Origin: Nepenthes gracilis
Taxonomy: Eukaryota > Streptophyta > Magnoliopsida > Caryophyllales > Nepenthaceae
Direction: 5' to 3'
Assembly (NCBI GenBank): GCA_033239525.1
Contig: BSYO01000004.1
Location: 20,064,037-20,128,036, forward strand
DNA: 64,000 nucleotides
The first letter of the stretch is position 1, and every line of letters begins with the position of its first letter. A program made the translations under genes and the position numbers. A model generated the notes under the pieces. The model was not told the DNA's origin, did no database searches, and was given only the letters and a program-made list of their open reading frames with translations. Of the stretch, positions 45,351 through 57,940 are shown one piece after another.

Positions 45351-46950
45351 CATATGATCTCAACACTTAATTCATCTTCACTTGAATTCAGAAATTTCTT
45401 CTCCTTTCGAGCTCCTGGTTTTGGGCAACAAGCACTTTGTACCAGCTTGTCAACGAGTATGCCTATTTGCTCCATAAACCCCAGCCCCAAGAGTCTGAAT
45501 CCCTCAACAGCTCACAAATTGAATCATATGTTGGAATCCCTTCATCAACCATGCTCTCAAAATAATAGAAGGATTCCTCAACTTTACCATTCTTCTTAAG
45601 GAAACCGTGGATCATGATAGCATATGTTGAAACAAAAGGATAAACTCCCTTGCCTCTATGCCATCTCATACTCCCCCAGTCTTATCGAGGGGAGAGCTAC
45701 TACTGTTCTTTTGGCAGGAAGATATTCATACACACTTAACCAAAAGGATTAAAATCTGTGCGGTTAAAAAATATTAAATGAATAAGTATTTAAATTATTT
45801 AATAAAATCTTTATTATTCATCAATCTAAATTCTAATTCTAACTATTTGGTGAATTTAAAAGCTTCTCAATTGAAAAAACCATAGCACCACTATATCGAG
45901 TCTCCCCACCCTGATAAACATTTTGGGCAACGTATTATATGTATGCCAAAGTCCATTCTACAAATCCATGTAAGAGCCCTATTAATTTTGCAATGATCAG
46001 ACTGAAAAGTTTGAAATAACTGCATGTCTCTGAATTGCTTCGCCATTTCATCTAGAAAAAGTAAGCCTCTTCAATCTTGTCAATTCCATACAGAGCGTCT
46101 TAATTGTGGAATTGTAGGTAACAGATTAGGCACGAGATTGCATCTTCTCATTCTATCAAGCACCCTAGAAGCAGAATAAATACTGTTCCCTTCGCAATAA
46201 GCACGACAAAAGTCTAACTAGTGCACGCATCTGGATCCAGTCCCATGGAGCGCATATCCCTAGGCAGCCGATAACCTTCCTCCACACCCCCTCCTTCGCC
46301 AAAAAACCTCCGAAAGCTAATATAGGCTGGCACAACCGCTACACACGCAATCTCAAGCATTTAATCGAACAGGTCACGGGCATTGCCTGAATCACCAATA
46401 ACGCCCCACCTCCTCAACAAAGAACTCTTCTAAGTTTTAGCCCTACGCACAGATAAAACTTCACTTCAGCAAAGAAAAACTCTTGCGCATTCCAAACAAA
46501 TTTTTATAGAATATACATACAAAAGATTGTCAAGAAGCCCAAACGGCATCGTTGGGAAAATCATCTCTGCAACACTAGCAAAAGATAACTCAGGAAACAC
46601 CCGGGCACAATTCAAAACACTCTCCTTCTATCATCTCCGAAAGCAAATCCATATCAATGGGAACTGCTTACTGCTCCCCGACAAATTATAAGAATCTTGT
46701 AGCCCAGAGGAAAACCCTTATATCTGTGCTCAGAACACGAGATTATTGGTCCTGTTCAATATTTGCTCCAACATTTGCTCGGCCAAATTAGTGAAAACAA
46801 CCGAAGAAATACAGCGTCAATGCTTGCTCAATATCAAATCGGGTTGAAGTCTGATAATGTTAAGTTTCATGCTTTCTCTCCTCAAAACTTGGTGGCCAAT
46901 TTGGAGGGTGAATGCTTGGGGAATGGGACCCCGACGACTGGTTGGCTGCT
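45350..46950 (-). pseudogene. Pentatricopeptide repeat (PPR) protein pseudogene
   Basis: Minus-strand PPR segments run from about 46950 to 45350 with many frameshifts and stops: AYRLPRDMRSMGLDPDACTS-like, YCEGNSIYSASRVLDRMRRC, KIEEAYFF, INRALTWICRMD, and the best-preserved block STYAIMIHGFLKKNGKVEES followed by YYFESMVDEGIPTYDSICEL (45463-45669). The C-terminal motif (VDEGIP, CELLRD) is typical of P-class organellar PPR proteins such as those predicted to be mitochondrial. In the family these bind organelle RNA. There is no continuous frame and no clear start, so this is a dead intronless copy. It is divergent enough that the original gene cannot be named. Confidence 0.82.
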
Positions 46951-49740
46951 AGACTGAATATGATCTAATAATTCAAATTCAAATTTTTATTTTTAGATAT
47001 TAAAACATTAAAATATACATATATAAAAAAATTTAAAAATATATTTTTTTAATTTTAAAATTTTTTCAAACAAATTAAATTTAGGCCTTTGGAACCCCTG
47101 TCCAAATAATTGGAGAGCCTCCATCGGTGTTGGCGCTTACTTGAAAGAGCGTGCTTTTAGATATTTGCAATTTTTTAGATTTGGTGGTAAGTATTTTATA
47201 TCATCACTACTACTGTGCTAATAGGGATGCAGGGGAATTTTATCTTTCTAATAAGTAAAGAGATTTATTTTTTATATTTTATTTATTTATTTTAAAATAA
47301 ATAAGCATAATTTAATTTTTTTTTTTAAAAAAAATTAAAATTTAATTATTTTAAAATAATTAAATTATAATAATTCATTTACTAGTATGACATAACGAGT
47401 AATTTTATCCATTTCCTTAAGAAATAGACCCTCTCGATACATGCTAATAGCTTTGACCCATAATTAATATTAAAGCTCATGTCATAAAATCATTTAGAGT
47501 ATAAAAGCTATATTTTTAAAAATATCCCTAAATTATATAAGAGTATTTCTAGAATATTTTCCTATTTTGTACCAAGACCACTTGTTGCGTACCAAACTCG
47601 ATTCCATCATCTATAATTATCAATATAAATAATTATCTAATTAACAACCCAATTAATCATAAATGTGAATTTTATATCGATATATCGACCAATCAAAACA
47701 TGAATAATATTTAATTGAACCATAAGACCCAAAATACCACGTTATCATGCGAGTCCAATACCGATCAAATCGTGATGTCGAACCTTACATAATGAGTTAT
47801 GTCAAAATAAAAAATTAGAGTACTTAATTTAACTAAAAACTAAAAACCACCATTGTCTAACTGTCGGACAAACCAACATCCAATATACGACAACCATAAG
47901 TAAAGTAAGTTACATCCATGATCTCATATCCTCTCTTATTCAAAATCATTATCTGAATAAAATAAATTTTAAACTACTGCTCAGAAATTAAAGTACAATA
48001 TTAGATTTTTATAATATTTCTAAACACAACATCAGATTCTTATAATATTCTTAAACAAATTACCTTATTAAATAGCTCCACCGTTAAAGTTCTCACCTGT
48101 AATGGTCCGATTGTCTAATCCGAAGGGTTAGTATAATATATAAACAAGAAATATAATTTATATAATTTAACACATATCTTGTAGTAAAACATGTTAAAAA
48201 GAATAATGAATCAAATTCCAATGCAGTGCTATGAATTCCCATGAAAAATATACACAGTTTATTAATTTTTTTTTATATTATTCTTCAAATTCATACCATG
48301 TAATCTATACTCAAATATATAATTCTTAGAGACCAAGGTCAGTAGGACCTTCCTGACTAAAGGAATAAATAATTAAAACTTGAGTTATATTTATTTTTAC
48401 ACAATCAAAAATTTTATACTATTATTCAAGACTTGTAGATGGGTTGTCATACATATAACTCTATAAGGAGGATCGAACGCCGCTTTTACCTGAGAATGAT
48501 AAATTTAACTCTTAATTATCATTATAATATATTAAAACGTATCATAATATACTACCCGCTAAATTTATTACAATAATTCGATATTTAGACATGTAAAAAT
48601 TTTAATAATTTTTTTATAATTCTTATATTTTCTCATTCTAAAAAATTAATTTTACTTTTTAACATATTATAGAATATTCTTTTAAAATTCTATCAATTTC
48701 TAATCATGCTTAATTTTTTTTTGTAAAAATTTAAACATGTTTAATTAAAAAAAAACGTGAAATGTTACATTATCAAGAAGTTATAAAAATATCAGTAATA
48801 TGGTAATATTTTATCAATTCATTTCAAATAACATGCATACAATAACAATTTAAGAAATTCAGAAATATACAAAATATATTCTTGATGTTTATAAGTATGT
48901 AAAGATATTATATACGAAATTCATTTCATATTAAAGTATTAAATTAAATTATCAATATATGCACAAATATATTATAGAAAAAATAGCATTTTAAAACAAT
49001 GTACATAAACTAAGGATACAATTTTCATAAAAATAGTGAAAAGTAAGAGTGAGAGTTTATACATATAAAATTTAAACAATTTGGTTATGAAATTATATCC
49101 TATATAAGTATTTAAAAAAAATACACAAGAAAAATGAGGAAAGAATAGCAATAATGAAATGAAGGCTTGGAAAGCACGTACCTTAACTTAAATCTCACCA
49201 AAATTTTGCTTGAAATTACTTTAATTTACCTTCTTTTACTTCCTCTCTCTTTCTTTCTTTCTTCTCCTCTTTTCCTTCTCTTTCCTCTCTCAAATCTAGC
49301 AGAAAAATGATCAAAATTTAGTAGACATAATATTTCTAATAGAGTGGCATTCGAGCATGCGTCAAGCGTCTGTGCTAAACAGGGTGGCCCACAAGCATTG
49401 CCTCGAGCGCGAATTAGGCGCTGACATTTTGTTTTAATACACTTAGGTGTCCTCGGACTTGCATCAATCGTGAGTACATTAGAAAGTGTGTTTGAGTTCT
49501 GATCAGATATTTATCAGATGTGTGACCTACCTAGAACATGCATTGGCACACATCGAGCGCGGTCAGTAACCATAAATTCAATGTGACCTAGTCTAACTTG
49601 ACTTTTTGACCTAAATTTCTTCCTCATTTAATTTCAATTTATTATTCTTAATTTAATTAATTATGATTAAATTTAAAAATTAGAATTTGCACTTTATATT
49701 TCTCCCATCATTATAAAAATTTTGTCCTTAAAATTTTACA
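46951..49740. other. AT-rich region, probably including a degenerate gypsy 3' LTR
   Basis: No coding similarity in any frame. The fold-back at 47296-47380 is listed separately. The part left of 49740 lies immediately downstream (in element sense) of a minus-strand gypsy pol, so the 3' LTR is expected here. A CT-rich block at 49241-49300 resembles the CT-rich part of the 55.9-57.9 kb LTR-like region. Boundaries could not be set. Confidence 0.45.
47296..47380. repeat. AT-rich fold-back, locus 3 of 3
   Basis: A left arm (47296-47316, AATAAATAAGCATAATTTAA) and right arm (47356-47380, AATAATTAAATTATAATAAT) are partly self-complementary and share the core of the loci at 9.8 and 29.7 kb. Confidence 0.55.
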
Positions 49741-49744
49741 TACC

Positions 49745-52720
49745 TTATCAAATAAATAAGTATAGGTACTTCTCCGAAATCTCATCTTCACTTTTTCCCA
49801 AATGGCTTCTTCATATGAATGGTTCCTTCATAGGATTTTGACTAATGAAATTACCTTCGTTTGAAATATTTGATCTTTTTTTTTCAAAATTTGAACCGAT
49901 TCCTTGTTGTACTTCAAGTCTTCATTTATCATTAACGGTTCATATTTAATGATGTGCAATCAGTCATTAACAAACTTTCAAAGCATAGATACGTTGAACA
50001 TATTGTGAACGTCTTTTAAGTTTGGAGGTAGAGCCAATCTGTAGGCTACTTCATCGATTTTTTCTAAAATCTCGAACATTCGTATAAACTTTGAATTTAA
50101 TTTTTTCTAATCCCAAATCTAGATATTTTCTTTGACGAAAATATCTTCAAAAATACGTGGTCCCCAATATTGAAACTCAACTTTGATCTCCTTCAATTAG
50201 TGTAGCATTTCTGCCGACTTTAGACAGCTTTCAATAGGTCGCAAATCAAGCGGATATTGTCTAATGTCTCTTATATAATAACCTCCAGTCCCAAAAGTCA
50301 TATATTTTTAGTCTTCTCCCAATAAATTGGGGAATGGCATTTCCTTTCACACAAACCTTCAAATGGGGCTATACCAATACTAAGTAGTTATTATTGCATG
50401 CAAATTCAACTAATGATGGATAATCGTCCCAATTGTCTTTCATTTACAGAATCATAACTCTCAACATATCTTCCAGAATCTGAATCAATCGTTCGTTCCG
50501 ATTATCCATCTATTTGAGAATGATAAGTTGTGTTGAATTTCAAATTGGTTCCTAATTATCGATACAAATTTTTTTAAAATTTTGAGATAAATCTTGGATT
50601 TCGATTTGATACAATAGAAGTTGGCACACTACGTAATCTAACCAACTTATTAATAAATAATCTTGCCAGTCGATCTCTAGAAAACGTCATCCGAACGACT
50701 ATGAAATGAGCTAACTTAGTGAGTCGATCTATAGTCATCTAAACAATATCATATTCCTCAATGTCCTTGACAATCTCATCACAAAATTTATTGTTATATC
50801 TTCCTACTTCCAACTGGAGATTGGCATAGGTCATTGTAGGTTAGGTGACTTCTTGTGCTTACCCTTTAATTGTTAACAAATCAAACATCTTTCTACACAA
50901 GCTGCTATTTCTTCTTTCATTTTTTGCCACCAAAAAATCTTCTTCAAATCTTGATATATTTTATTAATTTTTGAATGGATAGTGTACTTTGATTAATGAG
51001 TTTCATTTATAATTTCTTCCTTCAATTTTACTACGTCCGGTACACATATCTGTTCTTGAAATCACAAGAATCCATCTGTCCGAATACTAGAGTTTGCTCT
51101 AGAGTCACTATTCAAATCTCCAGTAATGTCTATTAAGAACAGATCATCCATTTTAATTCCTTTAATTCTTTCTAAAATCTCCAATTGCACTTGGAAATAA
51201 GGTAATATTATTCGAGTAGTTTAGGAGTACCATTTAATACTGCATTATTCATACATTTCCGGCGTCTCCATCTCTTTGATTCTCAAATGGGCCACAAAAT
51301 TTGTCGTTCAATGACTCAAGGAAACTGTTACTACGTTGGCCTTTTCCGATTGGTATTGAATCTTATAATCATAATTTTTCAGAAAATTTATCCATCTCTT
51401 CTATATCATATTTAATTTTTTTAAGAGAATAAATACTTGAGACTCTTGTGGTCTGAATATACTAAAAATTTTCTCAATATAGATAATATCTCTAAATTTT
51501 TAACACAAAGATCACTACCGCCAATTCTAGATTATACATCGGATAATTTCTTTCATGCATCTTCAATTGCTTTGATACATACACAATCATTTTTCTATGA
51601 TGCATTAGGATACATCCTAGTCTAGTCTTCGATGGATTACAATAGATCACGAATCCTTTGGAAATTTTCAAAATTGGGTCTATCATCAAACTGTCCTACA
51701 ATTCCTAAAAATTTCTTTCACAGTCCTATGTCCAATTTAATTTAATTTCCTTCCGCATTAATTGGGTTAGTGGCATCGTAATTTTAAAAAATTCTCTACA
51801 AATCTTTAATAATAACCAACAATTCCTAAAAAGTTTCAAACTTCGGCTTCTATTGTCGATCAATTCCAATTTATCACCACTTCAACTTTCTTGGGATCAA
51901 TTGAAATACCTCCTTTTGAAATGGCATGAACAAAAAATATGACTTTTACGTCAAAACTCATATTTCTTCAGCTTGGTGTATAAACTCCTTTCCCGAAATA
52001 TCTGGAATGTAATTTTTAAATGTATTTCATACTCTTCGTAACTCCTTGGGTATATTAAAATATCACCAATAAATACCACCACGAACTTGTCAAGATAGGA
52101 TTGAAACATCCAATTCATCAAATTTATAAAAGCTATAGGGGCGTTGATCAACCCAAAAGATATAATCAAAAACTTATAATATCCATATCTCATTTGAAAA
52201 GCTATCATTGCCACATCTTCCTTATTAATTATCAATTGATGACAACCTAAACAAAGATCAATTTTTAAAAACACTTGAGCCCTTTATGATTGATCAAATA
52301 AGTTACCAATTCTCAACAACGGGTACTTGTTCTTATTAATTATCTTATTCAATTCCTGATAGTCTATATGCAGCTTCATAAACTCATCATTCTTTTTTAT
52401 AGATAACACTAGGACACCTCATGGTGACACTTGGCTGGATAAAAGTCTTCTCTAACATCTCTTACAATTGTTATTTCAGTTCTTTGAGTTCAAATGGTGT
52501 CATTTTATAGAAAATTTTTGATATACGCGCCGCTCTAGACATCATCTCAATTTTGAATTCAATATCTCGGTTTGGTAGTAGTCCCGAAAGATCTTCTAGA
52601 AAAATATCATCAAATTCACATACTACCGATATGTTCCTTTTCTACACATTATGGCTCCCAAATTCACTTAGTGTATTTAACTTTTTATAAGTGAGTATAT
52701 AATCTTTAATTCCTTACAAG
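49745..52720 (-). pseudogene. Chromovirus-like gypsy pol (RT, RNase H, integrase), minus strand
   Basis: From right to left: the segment before RT (VVCEFDDIFLEDLSGLLP, FELKELK; about 52450-52620), RT (51951-52274: KIDLCLGCHQLIINKEDVA, ISFGLINAPIAF, and FIGDILIY where the family has FIDDILIY), RNase H (51492-51689: GFVIYCNPSKTRLGCILM, YVSKQLKMHERNYP), and integrase (about 50900-49750) with WK.EDITINFV, FRFWKI, DNWDDYPSLVEFACNN, and a C-terminal GNFISQNPMKEP. The last corresponds to the IPLVKVLW region of Tekay/del-type integrases. One catalytic Asp of the RT box is changed and stops are frequent. Not functional. Confidence 0.85.
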
Positions 52721-52879
52721 AATTTTTATCACTTTCTTTGGAACTTTTTAATAATTTGTAAAAGGATTATTTTGGTGTCATTCAAACATACAAGTAGCAA
52801 AACTAACATCTAACTCAATTTAAGTCTACATATACATTAAACTTCATATAACAGACGTATAAGGATTGTCTTTCAACTA

Positions 52880-53860
52880 TTTACATTTTAATTTAATTTA
52901 CGAGCATAGTTTAATATTAAATTTGTCACTTTTTTAGATTGAAGCAACAGTAATTATATAGCTCTCCATCCTAAATCTTTCTAGAACCTTTCCAATATAA
53001 GCTTTCTGACACAATCATAACATTCTACATGACATATCATGAAATATTTCTATTTCTATTATATAAGATATTTTATTCAGATATTTTATTTTAGAGTTTC
53101 TGAAAAGAAAATCTTTTATTTCATATGATAACCTAAAATTACTAGTACCAAACAATATGTCATCAATATATAGGGCAGGAAAGATAAGCTTGTTCCTACT
53201 AACTTTCAAGTATACACACTGATTAATAATATTTTATTTTTAATCTAAAGGAAGAAATGTAATTATGAAACCTAAAGTATTATTGTCAAAAGGTTTGTTT
53301 AAATCAATATATTTACTTTCTCAATTTTTATACTAAGTGAACCTTTCTTTCAACTTGGAAACAGTCATTTGTTTTATAAAAAAAACTTTTTTAATCTAAG
53401 CTTCTATTCAAAAAGCATTATTAATATTCATTTGGTATAACTCTAAATTATAATATGTAACCAAACTTATAATAATTCTTAATAAGTTACTTTAGAAACT
53501 AAAAAGAAGGTTTTTTCATAATCAATGTCTCATCTTTTTGTAAAATTTTTAACTATAAGTTTGACTTTACATCATCAATATTGCCCCTTAGAGTTACATT
53601 GGATGTTAAAGATCCATTTACAACTAAATGTTTTTAATTCATTTGGCAATTTAATGAGATCTCATATCTCATTTTGGTCTATTGATTTAACTAATCTTTT
53701 ATGATATCAACTCATTTAGAAGAATCTCTATATTCCATGATTTATTTATATGAAACCGAATCATTAAAAATTCCTATGTCAAATTTTAATTATTGTAAAT
53801 ATACTATATAATTATCCAAAATAATTAATATCTTTTATCCATGAGACCTCATTAATATTA
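52880..53860 (-). pseudogene. Ty1/copia reverse transcriptase fragment, minus strand
   Basis: Copia RT blocks read right to left: WDLIxLP-like and CKWIFNIQCNSKGQ (about 53600-53680), VKNFTKR*DIDYEKTF, then the best frame 53015-53209 with FPALYIDDILFGTSN (the copia YVDDILLAS box, here YIDD) and IKYLNKISYIIEIEIFHD. A KLILERF segment follows near 52990. No LTR or integrase of this element was recognised nearby, so it is an internal fragment lying between two gypsy remnants. Confidence 0.85.
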
Positions 53861-53919
53861 TTTTTAATGATTATTTTATAATATAATCAATAGTAATAAC
53901 TTCATTATGGGGTATTTGA

Positions 53920-55765
53920 GACTAATTCTTTCTCCAGCTAAAACTCACATTTATTTAAATAACCATATTTCTCTCAAGATATTGTCCTAAAGGCCGTCTT
54001 AGGTACATCCTCCTGCTTAATCCTCAATTTGTGGTATCCCGAATGCAAATCATTCTTTAGAAAACATCCGAACTCCTTGTAACTTATTGATCCATCTTTT
54101 TTTTTTCACCAAAAGCATATAAGCTCTCCACAATGATACATCATATGAAACCTTGCTTTGACAAATCATAGAATTGCTATTTTAATTCCTTCAATTCAAA
54201 CGAGACTATTTTGTACAGTTTCCTTAAAATTGGTACTGATCTTGGCACAATCTCAATGGCAAACTCGATTTTCCCATCAATTCTTCCTTAAATTTCAAAA
54301 GATTCATAACCCCATAAATGAGACAGATCAATTTGATTGAAATAATCCATACTTGTGTGGAGGCATGTCAACCATTTAAATCTTCCACAACTAAAGAATT
54401 GGCTCTAACATCACGAGTTGTCGCTATGAATGCCTGTCAAGAGATGTTGTCTTCCTATCTGGACTTTCGGGTTTGGTCAATCCTTTGATAAATGGCCCAT
54501 TTGGCCACAATTGAAGTAGGCTTCACTTTGACGAAAACAAACTCATTCTGCATGATTCTTTCCATAAAACTCGCTGATAGCTCTCATGAACTAGAACCTC
54601 AGAGGAGAAAACTTCGCTTCAATCGACTTTCCTTTATCTCGACTTCGAGGTGTCAAATGAGAGATCAAACGAAAGCCTCCACTTTTTGAGTTCTTGCCCC
54701 GATACTCTAATTTCTTCTGAAAATATTTCTTCCGAATTTGCTGCTGCTCAATCAATAGGGCACGGTCCATCACCTAACTATAAGTCCGCAATCGGATCAA
54801 TACCAACTGATTCTGAATGAAATCTTGTAATCCCCGCAAGAACTTTGGGCTCTCAAGGCCTTATTTGTAACCAAATGGGGAGTTAATTGAGATAGCTTCA
54901 CAAACTAGATTTGGAATTTTTTTCATTTCAATGCATAACTTTGGTATCTTATTGAACAAAAATGGTGATATTATTCCTCCTTTGATCAAAAATTTTGATT
55001 TTTGGGAAGTATAATGATCATCCAATAAGAAAGCTTTCAATTTTTTCAAATGAACGATTTGAAGACCTATTGATTCGATTATGATAAATTGGATTAGATT
55101 TTGCAGTTTTTTCTTCTGCAATACCTTGACGTGACATGAGTGTGAAAGGGGTTCAAGAATCCGTTTTCAAACAAACCCGTTTTTCTTTATTAATCTTTGT
55201 AAGTGAATGATACATGAATTTTTCTCATTCCTATCCGTAAAATTAAACTCAACTACCATCCTGATGCCTTGCCACAACCTTCCGAACTCAGCTTCCTCAA
55301 TCTCCGGGACGCTCGATAAAGTAAACTTCACCCAAAATGCCTCCGAGAAGACATCCCAAGCTATCTTCTCATTCTCCGCCGAAGATATGGTGCCAAGTGG
55401 CCCACCACCAGCCAACCTCGCCCTCCAGATTGAATGTAGCAACTTAACTTTATCCTCAAACGGGTAGCCAATCACTTCGAATATCTTTTTTATCTTTCAG
55501 ATCAAATTTTTAATCTTAATCGGAACAAATTCTCCTAAGACTTTGAAACAAGCCCACTCTTAAATTAGTCAAATAAACTCCCAAAAACTCTCACCTTTCC
55601 ACTGAAGAATGCCCTTCGACCTACCAACCTTCGCATAGTAGCTGAATCCTTAGTTGCTAGATCATACAAGCCATTACATCACTCATGTGACACATCATAG
55701 CAAAATGACTAATTTTTTTACTCAAACCCGAACCTCCACAACTCATATTTCTATTATCCACCATA
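53920..55765 (-). pseudogene. Gypsy gag plus RT N-terminus remnant with internal deletion, minus strand
   Basis: A likely gag start (MVDNRNMSCGGSGL, 55765) leads to the capsid-type gag core (55167-55475: DKVKLLHSIWRARLAGGG, WDVFSEAFWVKF, EAEFGRLWQG), a basic linker (54591-54773: MDRALLIEQQQIRKKYF) and one zinc knuckle (FNCGQMGHLSKD, about 54480-54520). It then passes almost directly into pre-RT and RT sequence (IEFAIEIVPRSVPI, FELKELK; then NDLHSGYHKLRIKQEDVPKTAF near 53970). The protease is missing, so gag and RT are joined by a deletion. RT block 1 occurs again at 52.5 kb, so this and the pol at 49.7-52.7 kb are two different copies. Confidence 0.8.
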
Positions 55766-56539
55766 AACGGTACTACTCATACTAAATATTCTATCAATTA
55801 TTTACTCAATATGACTCAAAATACCTCTCATTATGACTTTTTTTTATACCATTTCTGTCATGAATTCGAATTAAGTAGGTCAAATTTATAAATATTTGAA
55901 TATCAAATAATAGATAATTAAATTACAAACACAAACCGGGTGTGACATAGTCAGACAGATTGTAAATTTTGACATCATTTGATTATAAACAGACAGACCC
56001 AAAAACTTATCACAGGATTTCATCTAACAACTGTCCAAACAATATAATCATGACATATTTCAAATAGTTATAAAAGAAATATCCAAAAATAATAACTCAT
56101 CTACATATACAACAGGTCCAATAATTCTTAATAAATGGTGCAAAGACCTTCACTCGACCACTTCTTAATAACCAAAATACATTTCAGTATAGATCCAATC
56201 CAAAAGAATCAAAATACAGCCAACACCGTCTATCTAAAAAGATATGATACTTACGAGAAAATACAATGTCGCATCAGATCTTAGTTAACTCTTACAATAT
56301 ATCCAAACATTCTACTCTAAAAGGATAAAAATAGAAAACGTGAATCCAAGTATCACCATATACATGTATAAAATAATACATATAAATCAGTGAGGGGGTG
56401 ACGTCACATAACAAATTGTATAAAACAAATCACAATGTTCGTAAATCAATGAAAAGTATAAGGATAGTCTTGAACTCAAATCGTACATCAAATCGCATCA
56501 TCTCATTGAAAAATACTCGTAAAAAATCATGATCGCCCA

Positions 56540-56866
56540 CATTTAAGCCTACAACTCTCAACAAATTTATATCATTGGTTCTCGACCAACTTATTATCAT
56601 TATTAGTTATAATTTAGGCATATAACTCTCAGCCAACTTATTATTATTAGTTACAATTTAAGCCTACAACTCTCGACCATCTTATATTATTGGCTCTCAA
56701 CCAACTTATTATCATTATCGACTACAATTTAGACCTGTAACTCTCGACTAACTTATTATAATTATTGGCTACAGTTTAGACATGTAACTCTTGATCAACT
56801 TATTATCATTATCGATTATAGTTTAGACTTATAACTCTTTGCCAACTTATTATCATTATCGAATAT
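56540..56866. repeat. About 47-bp tandem array A in the LTR-like region
   Basis: Six to seven diverged units on a consensus like GTAACTCTCGACCAACTTAT followed by TATCATTATCGACTACAATT. Spacing varies, with some units shortened. Confidence 0.85.
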
Positions 56867-56894
56867 TAGATAACTTGTTAACCTACTAAGGCCT

Positions 56895-57069
56895 CGGACC
56901 CCCATGGTTCCACACACATATATCGACCAACCAAGGTTTTGGACCATCATGATCCCACACATATATCGACCCACCAAGGTTTCGGACCATCATGATCTCA
57001 CACATATATCGTCCCACTTAAGCCTTGAACCACTATTATCCCACATACATATATCGGCCCACAAGGTCC
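56895..57069. repeat. About 45-bp tandem array B in the LTR-like region
   Basis: About four units with consensus GACCATCATGATCCCACACA followed by TATATCGACCCACCAAGGTTT. It lies only about 30 bases beyond array A but has an unrelated unit. Confidence 0.87.
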
Positions 57070-57940
57070 TTCCCCAACACCCACTCATATTACTCTCACT
57101 TTTGTCCTTCATCACCTCGATTCACCGTTAACCATTCTGTTGGCCAAAACCTCCTTCCTCCTCATAAAATTTTTGACTGGCACAACCTAAGGCCGCCTCT
57201 TCTCAACCAAACTCCTATGCAATGACTTCCTGTTGCCAGAAAAATTCTCCAAAATCACAAAACTTAACAAAATTTCCAAATCAACCGGTAAATCATATAT
57301 GTATGTATCGAATAAACAGATATGGTATATAAAAATAATATATATATTAATAAAATTTTTAAATAGTGGTCAAAACACATCTGATGCTGAATCAGATAAA
57401 AAATAATGTTTATAAATATTTATCTCGATCTCATACTAAGTAGATCAAATAAATGATACTCTGATATGTCTGAACTCCACTTTCTCTATCCTCTTCCCCA
57501 CATGCCCTTTTCTCTCTCCTCTTTCTCTCTCTTGCCCACATGCCTCTCCTCCACACCGCTTCCTTCTTCCTCCTCCTCCTTATTCTTGTTTCTTTCTCTC
57601 TTTCTCCTTCTCCATCTCTCCCTCTCTCCTCTTCCTCCTCCTTCTGCGCTTCCACCACGCTGCTCCCATCTTTTCCTTTTTCTTTCTTTTTTTCCTTTTT
57701 TCCCTTTCTGCTTCTCTGCGCACTGCCTCCTCCCTTCCCTTTTTATTTATTATTTATTTATTATTATTATTTTTCTTTTTTTTTTATAATCTAATTAGGG
57801 CTCAAGTACTAACCTAACTAATTCGAACATCCTTCAAAATTTTACTATATATAATTACTTCAAAATACATTCAATTAACCAAAATTATAATTAATATCAA
57901 AATAATCTAAATAAAAATCCGAAATATTACATATTATTTT

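Larger units (their letters stand above)
55857..57940 (-). repeat. LTR-like region upstream of the gypsy gag, with two tandem arrays
   Basis: About 2 kb of noncoding sequence lies directly upstream (minus strand) of the gag remnant. The minus-strand start candidates are TGTAATATTTCGG (57931 downward) and TGTCACACCCGG (55947 downward), both LTR-like for chromoviruses. A TATCAGAG primer-site-like word occurs on the minus strand near 57458 and a weaker TGGTAT near 55850, so two LTR ends may be nested here. A CT-rich tract runs 57466-57730. Confidence 0.5.

Noticed and set aside
57431..57794. Leu/Ser/Phe-rich and Arg/Glu-rich frames on the two strands
   Set aside because: They are translations of the CT-rich tract in the LTR-like region.
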